A stretch of 9,594 nucleotides of DNA from an uncultured Eubacteriales bacterium (GTDB lineage: Bacteria; Bacillota; Clostridia; Oscillospirales; Oscillospiraceae): positions 1 to 9,594 of the forward strand of contig URCK01000067.1 of the NCBI GenBank assembly GCA_900546295.1, given 5' to 3'. The translations under genes and the position numbers were made by a program. Shown here piece after piece: positions 1-9,594 of the stretch (positions are counted from its first letter, which is position 1; the number at the start of each line of letters is the position of its first letter). The notes beneath the pieces were generated by a model. That model had not been told where the DNA came from. It was given only the letters and a program-made list of their open reading frames with translations, and did no database searches.

Positions 1-2433
1 GGCAACCGCCGCCTGCGCTGCGTGGGCGAGCTGCTGCAGAACCAGTTCCGCATCGGCTTTTCCCGCATGGAGCGCGTCATCCGCGAGCGCATGACGATCC
101 AGGATCTCGACATCGTCACCCCGCAGAGCCTCATCAACATCCGCCCCGTCACCGCGGCGATCAAGGAATTCTTCGGCTCGAGCCCTCTGTCCCAGTTCAT
201 GGACCAGACGAACCCGCTCGCCGAACTCACGCACAAGCGCCGTCTCTCCGCTCTGGGTCCCGGCGGCCTTTCCCGCGAGCGCGCGAACATGGAAGTGCGA
301 GACGTGCACTACAGCCACTACGGCCGTATGTGCCCGATCGAGACGCCGGAAGGTCCGAACATCGGCCTCATCTCCTATCTTGCGACCTATGCCCGCATCA
401 ACGAGTACGGCTTCATTGAGGCACCTTTCCGCAAGGTCGACCACGAGACCTGCCGTGTCACCGATGAGATCGAGTATATGACCGCGGACGTCGAGGACCA
501 GTACATCGTCGGTCAGGCCGCCGAGCCTGTCGATGAGAACGGCTGCCTCGTCAACCAGCGTATCACCTGCCGCCACCGCGACGAGATCGTCGAGGTCGAC
601 CGTGACCGCGTCGACTATATCGATATCTCCCCGCGTATGATGGTCTCCATCGCGACGGCGATGATCCCGTTCCTGCCGAACGACGACGCGAACCGCGCCC
701 TGATGGGCGCGAACATGCAGCGCCAGGCCGTTCCTCTGCTCCGCCCCGAGGCGCCGATCGTCGGCACCGGTATGGAGCATAAGATCTGCATGGACTCCGA
801 GGTCGTCATCCTCGCCGAGGGCGACGGCATCGTCACGAAGATGGACGCGCGCGCCATCACCGTCGCCTACGACAACGGTGAGACGAAGGAATACAAGCTC
901 ACGAAGTTCCTGCGCTCCAACCACGGCACGTGCATCAACCAGCATCCGATCGTCGACGTCGGCGAGCGCGTGCATGGCCGCCGCCTGAACGAGAACGGCG
1001 TGTGGGAAGATCCCACCGTCCTTGCCGACGGCCCCGCGACCGATCAGGGCGAGATCGCTCTGGGCCGCAATATCCTCGTCGGCTTCATGACCTGGGAAGG
1101 CTACAACTACGAGGACGCCGTTCTCCTCAACGAGCGCCTCGTCCGCGAGGACTACTATACCTCCATCCACCTCGAGGAGTACGAGCTTGACGCACGCGAT
1201 ACCAAGCTCGGCCCCGAAGAGATCACCCGCGACATCCCCAACGTGGGCGAAGACGCGCTCAAGGATCTCGACGAGCGCGGCATCATCCGCATCGGCGCGG
1301 AGGTCCACGCCGGCGATATCCTCGTCGGTAAGGTCACGCCCAAGGGCGAGACCGACCTCACCGCGGAAGAGCGCCTGCTGCGCGCGATCTTCGGTGAAAA
1401 GGCGCGCGAGGTGCGCGATACCTCCCTCAAGGTGCCCCACGGCGAGAGCGGCATCGTGGTCGATGCCAAGGTCTTCTCCCGCGAAGCGGGCGACGAGCTC
1501 GGCCCCGGCGTGAACATGGTCGTGCGCATCTACATCGCCCAGCGCCGCAAGATCCAGCCCGGCGATAAGATGGCGGGCCGCCACGGCAACAAGGGCGTTG
1601 TCTCCCGCATCCTGCCGCAGGAGGATATGCCCTTCATGCCCGATGGTACGCCGCTCGATATCGTGCTGAACCCGCTGGGCGTTCCTTCCCGAATGAACAT
1701 CGGTCAGGTGCTTGAGGTCCATCTGGGCTATGCCGCCAAGACCCTCGGCTACAAGGTCGCGACTCCGATCTTCGACGGCGCGAGCTACGAGGACATCCGC
1801 GAGGAGCTCATCAAGGCCGGTCTCGACCCCGAGGGCAAGAGCTGGCTGTACGACGGCCGCACCGGCGAGCGCTTCGACAACAAGGTCACCGTCGGCTACG
1901 TTTACTTCCTCAAGCTGCACCACCTCGTCGACGATAAGATCCACGCCCGTTCCACCGGCCCCTACTCCCTCGTCACCCAGCAGCCGCTCGGCGGTAAGGC
2001 GCAGTTCGGCGGCCAGCGCTTCGGTGAAATGGAAGTCTGGGCGCTCGAGGCTTACGGCGCGGCTTATACCCTGCAGGAGATCCTCACGGTCAAGTCCGAC
2101 GACGTGACCGGCCGTGTGCGTACCTACGAGTCTATCGTCAAGGGCCACAACATCCCGCAGCCCGGCGTGCCCGAGTCGTTCAAGGTTCTTGTCAAGGAGC
2201 TTCAGGCCCTGTGCCTCGATGTTCAGGTCCTCGACCGCGACGGCAACCAGATCGAGCTCAAGGAGGATGAGGACGCGATGGATACCTTCAACCTCGCCCG
2301 CATGGACGCCGAGGATGACCGCCACCGCAACAATCCCTTCGCTGATGAGGCAGAGCTGGAAGACGCCGGCTTTGAATATGTCGCTGAAGATGAAGTCAAC
2401 GCCGACTTTGCCGGCGACGATCAGGAAGACTGA
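1..2433 (+). CDS. rpoB: DNA-directed RNA polymerase beta subunit, 3' part (5' end outside window)
   Basis: The beta subunit forms one pincer of RNA polymerase and half of its active centre. The frame is open from base 1, so the gene is cut by the window edge; 810 codons remain, and roughly 400-450 N-terminal residues are missing judging from E. coli and B. subtilis numbering. Visible motifs (window residues): the rifampicin-pocket cluster at 59-85; NDDANRALMG at 227-236 (NTP-contacting Arg, E. coli R678); GDKMAGRHGNKG at 521-532 with both active-site lysines (E. coli K1065, K1073); GVPSRMNIGQ just after (Arg equivalent to E. coli R1106); and the LGGKAQFGGQRFGEMEVWALE block near 662-682 that joins beta to the beta' clamp. 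The span before GDKMAGRHG is short, so the E. coli SI2 insertion is absent. The last ~55 residues are a highly acidic tail. TGA stop at 2431; rpoC follows after 20 nt, so the two are surely co-transcribed. Identity is certain. Confidence 0.99.
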   Translation, partial: GNRRLRCVGELLQNQFRIGFSRMERVIRERMTIQDLDIVTPQSLINIRPVTAAIKEFFGSSPLSQFMDQTNPLAELTHKRRLSALGPGGLSRERANMEVRDVHYSHYGRMCPIETPEGPNIGLISYLATYARINEYGFIEAPFRKVDHETCRVTDEIEYMTADVEDQYIVGQAAEPVDENGCLVNQRITCRHRDEIVEVDRDRVDYIDISPRMMVSIATAMIPFLPNDDANRALMGANMQRQAVPLLRPEAPIVGTGMEHKICMDSEVVILAEGDGIVTKMDARAITVAYDNGETKEYKLTKFLRSNHGTCINQHPIVDVGERVHGRRLNENGVWEDPTVLADGPATDQGEIALGRNILVGFMTWEGYNYEDAVLLNERLVREDYYTSIHLEEYELDARDTKLGPEEITRDIPNVGEDALKDLDERGIIRIGAEVHAGDILVGKVTPKGETDLTAEERLLRAIFGEKAREVRDTSLKVPHGESGIVVDAKVFSREAGDELGPGVNMVVRIYIAQRRKIQPGDKMAGRHGNKGVVSRILPQEDMPFMPDGTPLDIVLNPLGVPSRMNIGQVLEVHLGYAAKTLGYKVATPIFDGASYEDIREELIKAGLDPEGKSWLYDGRTGERFDNKVTVGYVYFLKLHHLVDDKIHARSTGPYSLVTQQPLGGKAQFGGQRFGEMEVWALEAYGAAYTLQEILTVKSDDVTGRVRTYESIVKGHNIPQPGVPESFKVLVKELQALCLDVQVLDRDGNQIELKEDEDAMDTFNLARMDAEDDRHRNNPFADEAELEDAGFEYVAEDEVNADFAGDDQED
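175..255 (+). other. rifampicin-resistance-determining region of rpoB (sensitive-type residues)
   Basis: These codons correspond to E. coli RpoB residues 507-533. The residues whose changes most often give rifampicin resistance are all the wild-type ones here: Leu511, Ser512, Gln513, Asp516, His526 and Ser531 in E. coli numbering. Differences from E. coli (Pro at 510, Thr at 518, Ala at 522, Leu at 524 and 530) lie at positions that vary among sensitive bacteria. Sensitivity is an inference from the target alone; uptake or modifying enzymes cannot be judged here. Confidence 0.9.
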
Positions 2434-2453
2434 GAGAAGGAGGAGCATATAAA

Positions 2454-6164
<3,711 letters not shown>

Positions 6165-6191
6165 AAAAGCTCCCCTGAAAGCCACTGAATC

Positions 6192-6227
6192 AAAAAAGGC
6201 GCGGTCCGCATTGGACCGCGCCTTTTT
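6192..6227 (+). terminator. intrinsic terminator after rpoC
   Basis: A perfect 10-bp GC-rich stem, GGCGCGGTCC (6198-6207) and GGACCGCGCC (6213-6222), closes on a 5-nt loop and is followed by five T (6223-6227) and preceded by six A (6192-6197). The A and T runs can extend the stem. It lies 27 nt past the rpoC stop, before a new promoter, so it separates rpoBC from the ribosomal-protein unit. The flanking A and T runs could make it act in both directions, but no convergent gene is present. Confidence 0.95.
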
Positions 6228-6230
6228 CAC

Positions 6231-6272
6231 CGCTTGCGGCGCAGGAGGAGAAGACCGGATTTGCCGCAAGCG
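6231..6272. repeat. 10-bp perfect inverted repeat in spacer
   Basis: CGCTTGCGGC (6231-6240) and its exact reverse complement GCCGCAAGCG (6263-6272) flank a 22-nt loop. No T run follows on either strand, so it does not look like a terminator. It starts 4 nt after the terminator T run, so as RNA it could only form in read-through transcripts, where it may shield the 3' end. A dispersed repeat element is another possibility. Confidence 0.7.
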
Positions 6273-6280
6273 CGCGAATG

Positions 6281-6296
6281 CGCGCCGCGCGGCGCG
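6281..6296. repeat. 16-bp perfect GC palindrome
   Basis: CGCGCCGCGCGGCGCG is fully self-complementary. It sits just downstream of the 10-bp inverted repeat and about 70 bp upstream of the -35 box. Low base complexity (only C and G) makes a chance palindrome fairly likely, so a role is unproven. Confidence 0.6.
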
Positions 6297-6300
6297 GAAC

Positions 6301-6365
6301 GCACAAAAAAAGCGGAGAAAAAGCTGCCGTTTCAGCGATAATTTTGTGGAAGAGGGCACAAAAAA
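6301..6365 (+). promoter_or_regulatory. A-tract direct repeats and TTTTGTG-N8-CACAAAA dyad upstream of str promoter
   Basis: GCACAAAAAA occurs twice, at 6301-6310 and 6356-6365, 55 bp apart (about five helical turns). Another A run lies at 6318-6322 and a T run at 6342-6345. TTTTGTG (6342-6348) and CACAAAA (6357-6363) form a 7-bp dyad ending 5 bp before the -35 box. AT-rich, roughly phased tracts at this distance fit an UP element or curved DNA that strengthens ribosomal promoters; the dyad could instead be an operator. Both readings are inferences from position. Confidence 0.45.
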
Positions 6366-6368
6366 CGC

Positions 6369-6397
6369 TTGACGGCTTGTGTCCTCCATGGTATAAT
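6369..6397 (+). promoter_or_regulatory. sigma-A promoter of the L7Ae-rpsL-rpsG-fusA unit
   Basis: The -35 box TTGACG (6369-6374) matches consensus in five of six bases. A 17-nt spacer leads to a perfect -10 box TATAAT (6392-6397), with an extended -10 TGG just before it (6389-6391). Transcription would start around 6403-6406, giving a leader of about 50 nt before the L7Ae GTG. Its place just after a terminator shows that the translation genes are driven independently of rpoBC. Confidence 0.92.
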
Positions 6398-6406
6398 TTC
6401 AACTTG

Positions 6407-6448
6407 CGTGGGTATGTCCCACGGAATTTGTCATACCGTCAGGAGGGA
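6407..6448 (+). promoter_or_regulatory. structured 5' leader (hairpin with possible pseudoknot) before L7Ae
   Basis: At the predicted mRNA 5' end, CGTGGG (6407-6412) pairs perfectly with CCCACG (6418-6423) around the loop TATGT. Part of the loop, TATG (6413-6416), is complementary to CATA (6432-6435), so an H-type pseudoknot could form. Alternatively GGTATG (6411-6416) can pair six bases with CATACC (6432-6437), and GTCCC (6416-6420) can pair with GGGAC (6445-6449), which overlaps the Shine-Dalgarno. These pairings compete with one another. A role in mRNA stability or translational control is inferred; I saw no K-turn consensus that the encoded protein might bind. Confidence 0.4.
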
Positions 6449-6454
6449 CCTGCC

Positions 6455-6700
6455 GTGACGCCGGATCTGTCCACATGCCGCAAGGTTGCGGGCATCAAGC
6501 AGACGATGCGTGCACTGCGGGAACACCGCGCGGAAAAATTATATCTTGCCTGCGACGCAGACCCTGCCGTTCTCGAGCCTATCGAGGCGCTCGGGCGCGA
6601 AGAGGGCATCGAGATCGACGATCGCGCCACAATGGCGCAGCTCGGTCACTGTGCCGGCATCGCCGTCGGCGCGGCTGTGATCGCGGTCTTGCGCGAATAA
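6455..6700 (+). CDS. ybxF: L7Ae/YbxF-family K-turn RNA-binding ribosomal protein homologue
   Basis: This 81-residue protein matches the small bacterial L7Ae family (B. subtilis YbxF, 82 aa), single-domain proteins that bind kink-turn RNA; the exact cellular role of the bacterial members is less clear than that of archaeal L7Ae. Family signatures are the RNA-contacting GIKQTMRAL (residues 13-21), the central LYLACDADP strand (29-37), and the C-terminal LGHCAGIAVGAA (63-74). The start is GTG, chosen because AGGAGG (6441-6446) lies 8 nt upstream and because the family length then fits; the frame is open further upstream, but that part precedes the promoter. The gene is first in the unit and sits 75 nt before rpsL, the usual place in Bacillota. 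Ribosome association is inferred from family and context. Confidence 0.9.
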   Translation: MTPDLSTCRKVAGIKQTMRALREHRAEKLYLACDADPAVLEPIEALGREEGIEIDDRATMAQLGHCAGIAVGAAVIAVLRE

Positions 6701-6702
6701 GG

Positions 6703-6738
6703 TTTTTTCGGGATATTTTCCCAATATCCTGTAAAAAA
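6703..6738. repeat. AT-flanked inverted repeat between L7Ae gene and rpsL
   Basis: GGATATT (6711-6717) and AATATCC (6723-6729) form a perfect 7-bp stem with loop TTCCC. Outside it, six T (6703-6708) can pair with six A (6733-6738) across a small internal loop, giving about 13 paired bases. The T run is on the 5' side and the A run on the 3' side, so this is not an intrinsic terminator on either strand. It lies 38 nt before the rpsL start and could be a processing site or translational element. Confidence 0.55.
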
Positions 6739-6775
6739 TATATATCAACATCATTTCAGGAAAGGAGAAACAAGA

Positions 6776-7192
6776 ATGCCTACTTTTAACCAGTTGGTTC
6801 GCAAGGGCAGACAGCAGTCGACTTACAAGTCCAACTCCCCGGCTCTGCAGTATGGTCTTAACACGCTGAAGAACAAGGAGACCGACCTCGCCTCTCCCCA
6901 GAAGCGTGGCGTTTGCACCGCAGTTCGTACTGCGACCCCGAAGAAGCCGAACTCCGCTCTTCGTAAGATCGCCCGTGTCCGCCTCACCAATGGCTATGAG
7001 GTCACCGCTTACATCCCCGGCGTCGGTCATTCCCTGCAGGAGCACTCTGTGGTTATGATCCGCGGCGGCCGTGTCAAGGACCTCCCCGGTGTGCGTTACC
7101 ACATCATCCGCGGCACTCTGGACGCTCAGGGCGTGCAGGGCCGTATGCAGTCCCGTTCCAAGTACGGCGCCAAGCGCCCGAAGCAGAAGTAA
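6776..7192 (+). CDS. rpsL: 30S ribosomal protein S12
   Basis: S12 lies at the decoding centre of the small subunit and influences accuracy. The protein is complete (138 aa); ATG is preceded by AAAGGAG (6761-6767) at 8 nt. Key features are the N-terminal NQLVRKGR, the PKKPNSALRK loop at 55-64, and GGRVKDLPGVRYH at 97-109. Lys56 and Lys101 correspond to E. coli K43 and K88 (K42 and K87 without Met), the usual streptomycin-resistance sites, and both are wild type. Asp102 is the residue methylthiolated by RimO in bacteria that have that enzyme. Compared with E. coli there are about 13 extra residues around positions 25-37, which is normal for Bacillota. The sequence before the loop reads CTAV where E. 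coli has CTRV. It is second in the unit, with rpsG 141 nt downstream. Confidence 0.98.
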   Translation: MPTFNQLVRKGRQQSTYKSNSPALQYGLNTLKNKETDLASPQKRGVCTAVRTATPKKPNSALRKIARVRLTNGYEVTAYIPGVGHSLQEHSVVMIRGGRVKDLPGVRYHIIRGTLDAQGVQGRMQSRSKYGAKRPKQK

Positions 7193-7213
7193 GGCTGCGA
7201 CCTTGAAATGAGC

Positions 7214-7260
7214 TTTGCCGAAAAGGTTTGATATATATTGTCATTCACCTCTTTGGCAGG
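7214..7260 (+). promoter_or_regulatory. long imperfect hairpin in the rpsL-rpsG spacer (candidate S7 autoregulatory element, part 1)
   Basis: Bases 7216-7227 pair with 7247-7258 in 11 of 12 positions (one A-C mismatch, one G-U), and two outer U-G pairs may extend the stem. Within the loop, TGATA (7229-7233) pairs with TGTCA (7239-7243). No T run follows, so it is not a terminator. In E. coli, S7 represses the str operon by binding the rpsL-rpsG spacer; that this structure serves the same purpose is inferred from position and pairing only. Confidence 0.55.
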
Positions 7261-7268
7261 CCGGAACA

Positions 7269-7290
7269 CGATGGGGGAGAGCCCCATTCG
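7269..7290 (+). promoter_or_regulatory. second hairpin in the rpsL-rpsG spacer (candidate S7 element, part 2)
   Basis: ATGGGG (7271-7276) pairs perfectly with CCCCAT (7282-7287) around GAGAG; two further C-G pairs (7269-7270 with 7289-7290) form if T7288 bulges. It sits 43 nt before the rpsG start, and the sequence TCGCGAGTA right after the stem resembles a 16S rRNA segment in the S7-binding region (from memory). It may work together with the preceding hairpin. Confidence 0.5.
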
Positions 7291-7333
7291 CGAGTACCTA
7301 TGATTTCTAAATTATAAGAAGGAGGGAAGCAAA

Positions 7334-7804
7334 GTGCCCAGAAGAGGTAATGTTCCCAAGAGAGAAGTTCTGCCCGATCCCATGTACAACAGCATTCTGG
7401 TGACCAAGCTCGTCAACAGCGTCATGCTCGACGGCAAGAAGGGTGTCGCTCAGAAGGTCGTTTACAGCGCCTTCGATATGATCAAGGACAAGACCGGCAA
7501 CGAGCCTCTCGATGTTTTCAACCAGGCCATGGAGAATATCATGCCCAGCCTGGAGACCAAGTCCCGCCGCGTCGGCGGTGCCACCTATCAGGTGCCGATG
7601 GAGGTCCGTCCCGCCCGTCGTCAGACCCTCGGTCTGCGTTGGCTGACGGCCTATGCCCGTGCCCGTGGTGAGCGCACCATGGCCGAGCGCCTGGCTGGCG
7701 AGATCATGGATGCCGCCAACAACAGCGGTAATGCCGTGAAGAAACGCGAAGATACCCACAAGATGGCCGAATCCAACAAGGCATTCGCCCACTTCCGCTG
7801 GTAA
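7334..7804 (+). CDS. rpsG: 30S ribosomal protein S7
   Basis: S7 nucleates folding of the 16S 3' major domain (the 30S head) and lines the E and P sites. The gene is complete at 156 aa, the typical bacterial length. The start is GTG, supported by AAGGAGG (7319-7325) at 8 nt and by the family N-terminus MPRRG. Diagnostic segments are the basic N-terminal arm, VSKFVN-like LVTKLVNSVMLDGKK (residues 22-36), the YQVPMEVRPARR hairpin near 84-95, and the C-terminal HKMAESNKAFAHFRW that ends in the usual Phe-Arg-Trp. In E. coli S7 is the autogenous repressor of this operon; the unusually structured spacer in front of the gene fits a similar scheme here, unproven. Only 18 nt separate it from fusA. Confidence 0.98.
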   Translation: MPRRGNVPKREVLPDPMYNSILVTKLVNSVMLDGKKGVAQKVVYSAFDMIKDKTGNEPLDVFNQAMENIMPSLETKSRRVGGATYQVPMEVRPARRQTLGLRWLTAYARARGERTMAERLAGEIMDAANNSGNAVKKREDTHKMAESNKAFAHFRW

Positions 7805-7822
7805 CGGAGGAACGAGAGAATT

Positions 7823-9594
7823 ATGGCAAGAAAAGTCTCTCTGGAAAACACCAGAAATATCGGCATTATGGCCCATATCGATGCCGGCAAGACGACGACC
7901 ACCGAGCGTATCCTCTACTACACCGGCGTCAACTACAAGATCGGCGAGACCCACGACGGTACCGCCACGATGGACTGGATGGCGCAGGAACAGGAGCGTG
8001 GTATCACCATCACCTCCGCTGCCACCACCTGCTACTGGAAGGGCAGCAAGAACCAGTTCCCGCAGACCCGCCTGAACATCATCGACACCCCGGGCCACGT
8101 CGACTTCACTGTTGAGGTCGAGCGCTCCCTGCGCGTTCTGGACGGCTCTGTGACCGTTCTCTGCGCCAAGGGCGGCGTCGAACCCCAGTCTGAAACGGTC
8201 TGGCGTCAGGCCGATAACTACAAGGTCCCCCGCATGATCTACGTCAACAAGATGGACATCATGGGCGCGGACTTCTACAACGTGCTGCACATGATCCACG
8301 ACCGTCTCAAGTGCAACGCTGTCCCCATCCAGCTGCCGATCGGCTCTGAAGATACCTTCAAGGGCATCATTGACCTCGTGGAGATGGACGCTGACATCTA
8401 CTACGACGAGCTCGGCAAGGACATGCGCGTTGAGGAGATCCCCGAGGACATGATGGAGCTCGCTCAGGAGTATCACACCAAGCTGATCGATGCTTGCGCC
8501 GACCTGAATGACGAGATCATGGAGCTGGCGCTCGAAGAGAAGCCCGTTCCTCAGGACCTCATCCGCAAGACCATCCGTCAGGCCACCATCGACAACAAGA
8601 TGGTCCCTGTCACCTGCGGTACCTCTTACAAGAACAAGGGCGTTCAGAAGCTTCTGGACGCGATCGTCGACTACATGCCGTCCCCCGTGGATATCCCCGC
8701 GATCGACGGTGTGAACCCCGATACCGGTGAGGAAGATGTCCGTCACGCGGACGATAACGCTCCGTTCTCCGGTCTCGCGTTCAAGATCGCGACCGACCCG
8801 TTCGTCGGCCGTCTGTCCTTCGTTCGTGTGTACTCCGGTATTCTCAATACCGGCACCGCCGTTCTCAACTCCACCAAGCATCAGAGAGAGCGCATCGGCC
8901 GTATCCTTCAGATGCACGCCAACCACCGCGAAGATATCGAGTGCTGCTACGCCGGCGATATCTGCGCTGTCATCGGCCTGAAGAACACCACCACCGGTGA
9001 TACCCTCTGCGATGAAAAGGCTCCCATTATCCTCGAGTCCATGGAGTTCCCCGAGCCTGTTATCCGCGTCGCCATCGAGCCTAAGACCAAGGCCGGTCAG
9101 GAAAAGATGGGCGTTGCGCTGATGAAGCTTGCCGAGGAAGACCCCACGTTCCGCACCTACACCGACGAAGAGACGGGTCAGACCATCATCGCCGGTATGG
9201 GCGAGCTCCATCTGGAAATCATCGTCGACCGTCTGCTCCGCGAGTACAAGGTCGAGGCGAACGTCGGCGCTCCCCAGGTCGCCTACAAGGAGACCATCAC
9301 CAAGGCTGTCGATCAGGATACTAAGTACGCCCGTCAGAGCGGTGGTAAGGGTCAGTACGGTCACGTCAAGATTCACGTCGAGCCCAACGAGTCCGGCAAG
9401 GGTTACGAGTTTGTCAACGCCCTCGTCGGCGGCGCGATTCCCAAGGAATACGTTCCCGCGATCGATGCCGGTATTCAGGGCGCCATGCTCTCCGGTGTTC
9501 TCGCCGGTTACCCGGTCGTCGACGTTAAGGTCACGCTGTACGATGGTTCTTACCACGAGGTCGACTCCTCCGAAATGGCGTTTAAGATCGCCGG
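7823..9594 (+). CDS. fusA: translation elongation factor G, 5' part (3' end outside window)
   Basis: EF-G is the GTPase that drives tRNA-mRNA translocation and, with RRF, ribosome recycling. The frame stays open to the window edge: 590 full codons of an expected ~690-700, so most of domain IV is present and the C-terminal domain V is missing. GTPase motifs: G1 AHIDAGKT (17-24), switch I RGITI (59-63) with the conserved Thr62, G3 DTPGH (88-92) with catalytic His92, G4 NKMD (142-145), and G5 region CGTSYKNKG (265-273). Domain II starts near residue 315 and domain III near 408. The domain IV start shows QSGGKGQYGHV (505-515). GGAGG (7806-7810) lies 12 nt before the ATG, slightly long spacing. 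Full motif set and operon position mark this as the main EF-G rather than a FusB or TetM-type paralogue. Confidence 0.98.
   Translation, partial: MARKVSLENTRNIGIMAHIDAGKTTTTERILYYTGVNYKIGETHDGTATMDWMAQEQERGITITSAATTCYWKGSKNQFPQTRLNIIDTPGHVDFTVEVERSLRVLDGSVTVLCAKGGVEPQSETVWRQADNYKVPRMIYVNKMDIMGADFYNVLHMIHDRLKCNAVPIQLPIGSEDTFKGIIDLVEMDADIYYDELGKDMRVEEIPEDMMELAQEYHTKLIDACADLNDEIMELALEEKPVPQDLIRKTIRQATIDNKMVPVTCGTSYKNKGVQKLLDAIVDYMPSPVDIPAIDGVNPDTGEEDVRHADDNAPFSGLAFKIATDPFVGRLSFVRVYSGILNTGTAVLNSTKHQRERIGRILQMHANHREDIECCYAGDICAVIGLKNTTTGDTLCDEKAPIILESMEFPEPVIRVAIEPKTKAGQEKMGVALMKLAEEDPTFRTYTDEETGQTIIAGMGELHLEIIVDRLLREYKVEANVGAPQVAYKETITKAVDQDTKYARQSGGKGQYGHVKIHVEPNESGKGYEFVNALVGGAIPKEYVPAIDAGIQGAMLSGVLAGYPVVDVKVTLYDGSYHEVDSSEMAFKIA

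Larger units (their letters stand above)
6228..6368. other. gene-free spacer between rpoBC terminator and str promoter
   Basis: I see no gene in this stretch of about 140 bases. An open frame enters it from the L7Ae gene (possible from 6278), but it has no ribosome binding site there and lies upstream of the promoter. The spacer contains two GC-rich inverted repeats, a TTTTGTG/CACAAAA dyad and a repeated GCACAAAAAA block, listed separately. Confidence 0.8.

Noticed and set aside
6278..6454. N-terminal extension of the L7Ae gene to an upstream ATG at 6278
   Set aside because: The extension would begin upstream of the promoter (start near 6404), has no ribosome binding site, and exceeds the family length; the GTG at 6455 has AGGAGG at ideal spacing.
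7203..7239. Possible promoter in the rpsL-rpsG spacer (TTGAAA at 7203 with AT-rich TGATATATAT downstream)
   Set aside because: Spacing between the candidate boxes is about 21 nt or, with other pairs, 13-14 nt, outside the working range; the AT-rich part is better explained as the loop of the long hairpin.
7269..7310. Second hairpin of the rpsL-rpsG spacer as an intrinsic terminator
   Set aside because: No T run follows the stem, and rpsG and fusA downstream have no other convincing promoter.
7307..9556. 749-codon open frame on the - strand opposite rpsG and fusA
   Set aside because: Same register effect: rpsG and fusA lack TTA, CTA and TCA codons. It shows no recognisable protein family and covers two certain genes.

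Overview
This window is a core housekeeping locus: the RNA polymerase beta and beta' genes followed by the str (streptomycin) ribosomal operon, all on the + strand. The order is rpoB (3' part), rpoC, a small L7Ae-type K-turn RNA-binding protein, rpsL (S12), rpsG (S7) and fusA (EF-G, 5' part). An L7Ae-like gene between rpoC and rpsL, an S12 with about 13 extra residues near its N-terminus relative to E. coli, and beta/beta' subunits without the large proteobacterial insertions (SI2, SI3) point to Bacillota (Firmicutes). High GC with strong C/G-ending codon preference suggests a GC-rich Clostridia lineage such as Oscillospiraceae/Ruminococcaceae. That placement is an inference; no rRNA is present to confirm it.

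Layout: 1-2433 rpoB C-terminal 810 codons; 20-nt gap with a strong Shine-Dalgarno; 2454-6164 rpoC complete. A textbook intrinsic terminator (6192-6227) closes the rpoBC unit. The 6228-6368 spacer has no gene but holds two GC-rich inverted repeats, a TTTTGTG/CACAAAA dyad and repeated A-tracts. A near-consensus sigma-A promoter with an extended -10 (6369-6397) then starts a separate transcription unit for L7Ae (6455-6700), rpsL (6776-7192), rpsG (7334-7804) and fusA (7823 to the window end). The spacers inside this unit are structured: a possible pseudoknot leader before L7Ae, an AT-flanked hairpin before rpsL, and a two-hairpin element in the 141-nt rpsL-rpsG gap, the position where E. coli S7 binds its own mRNA.

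The genes form the transcription catalytic core (beta, beta') and translation components (two small-subunit decoding or head proteins, the translocase EF-G, and an RNA-binding accessory protein). Catalytic motifs are intact, and the main drug-target residues (rifampicin cluster in RpoB, streptomycin lysines in S12) are of the sensitive type.

I found no mobile element, CRISPR array, defence system or other previously undescribed multi-gene system. The points worth a second look are regulatory RNA structures in the spacers and a codon-level pattern: all six in-frame CGA arginine codons of the window lie at conserved arginine positions or catalytic elements of RNA polymerase, one of them at an atypical bridge-helix Arg.
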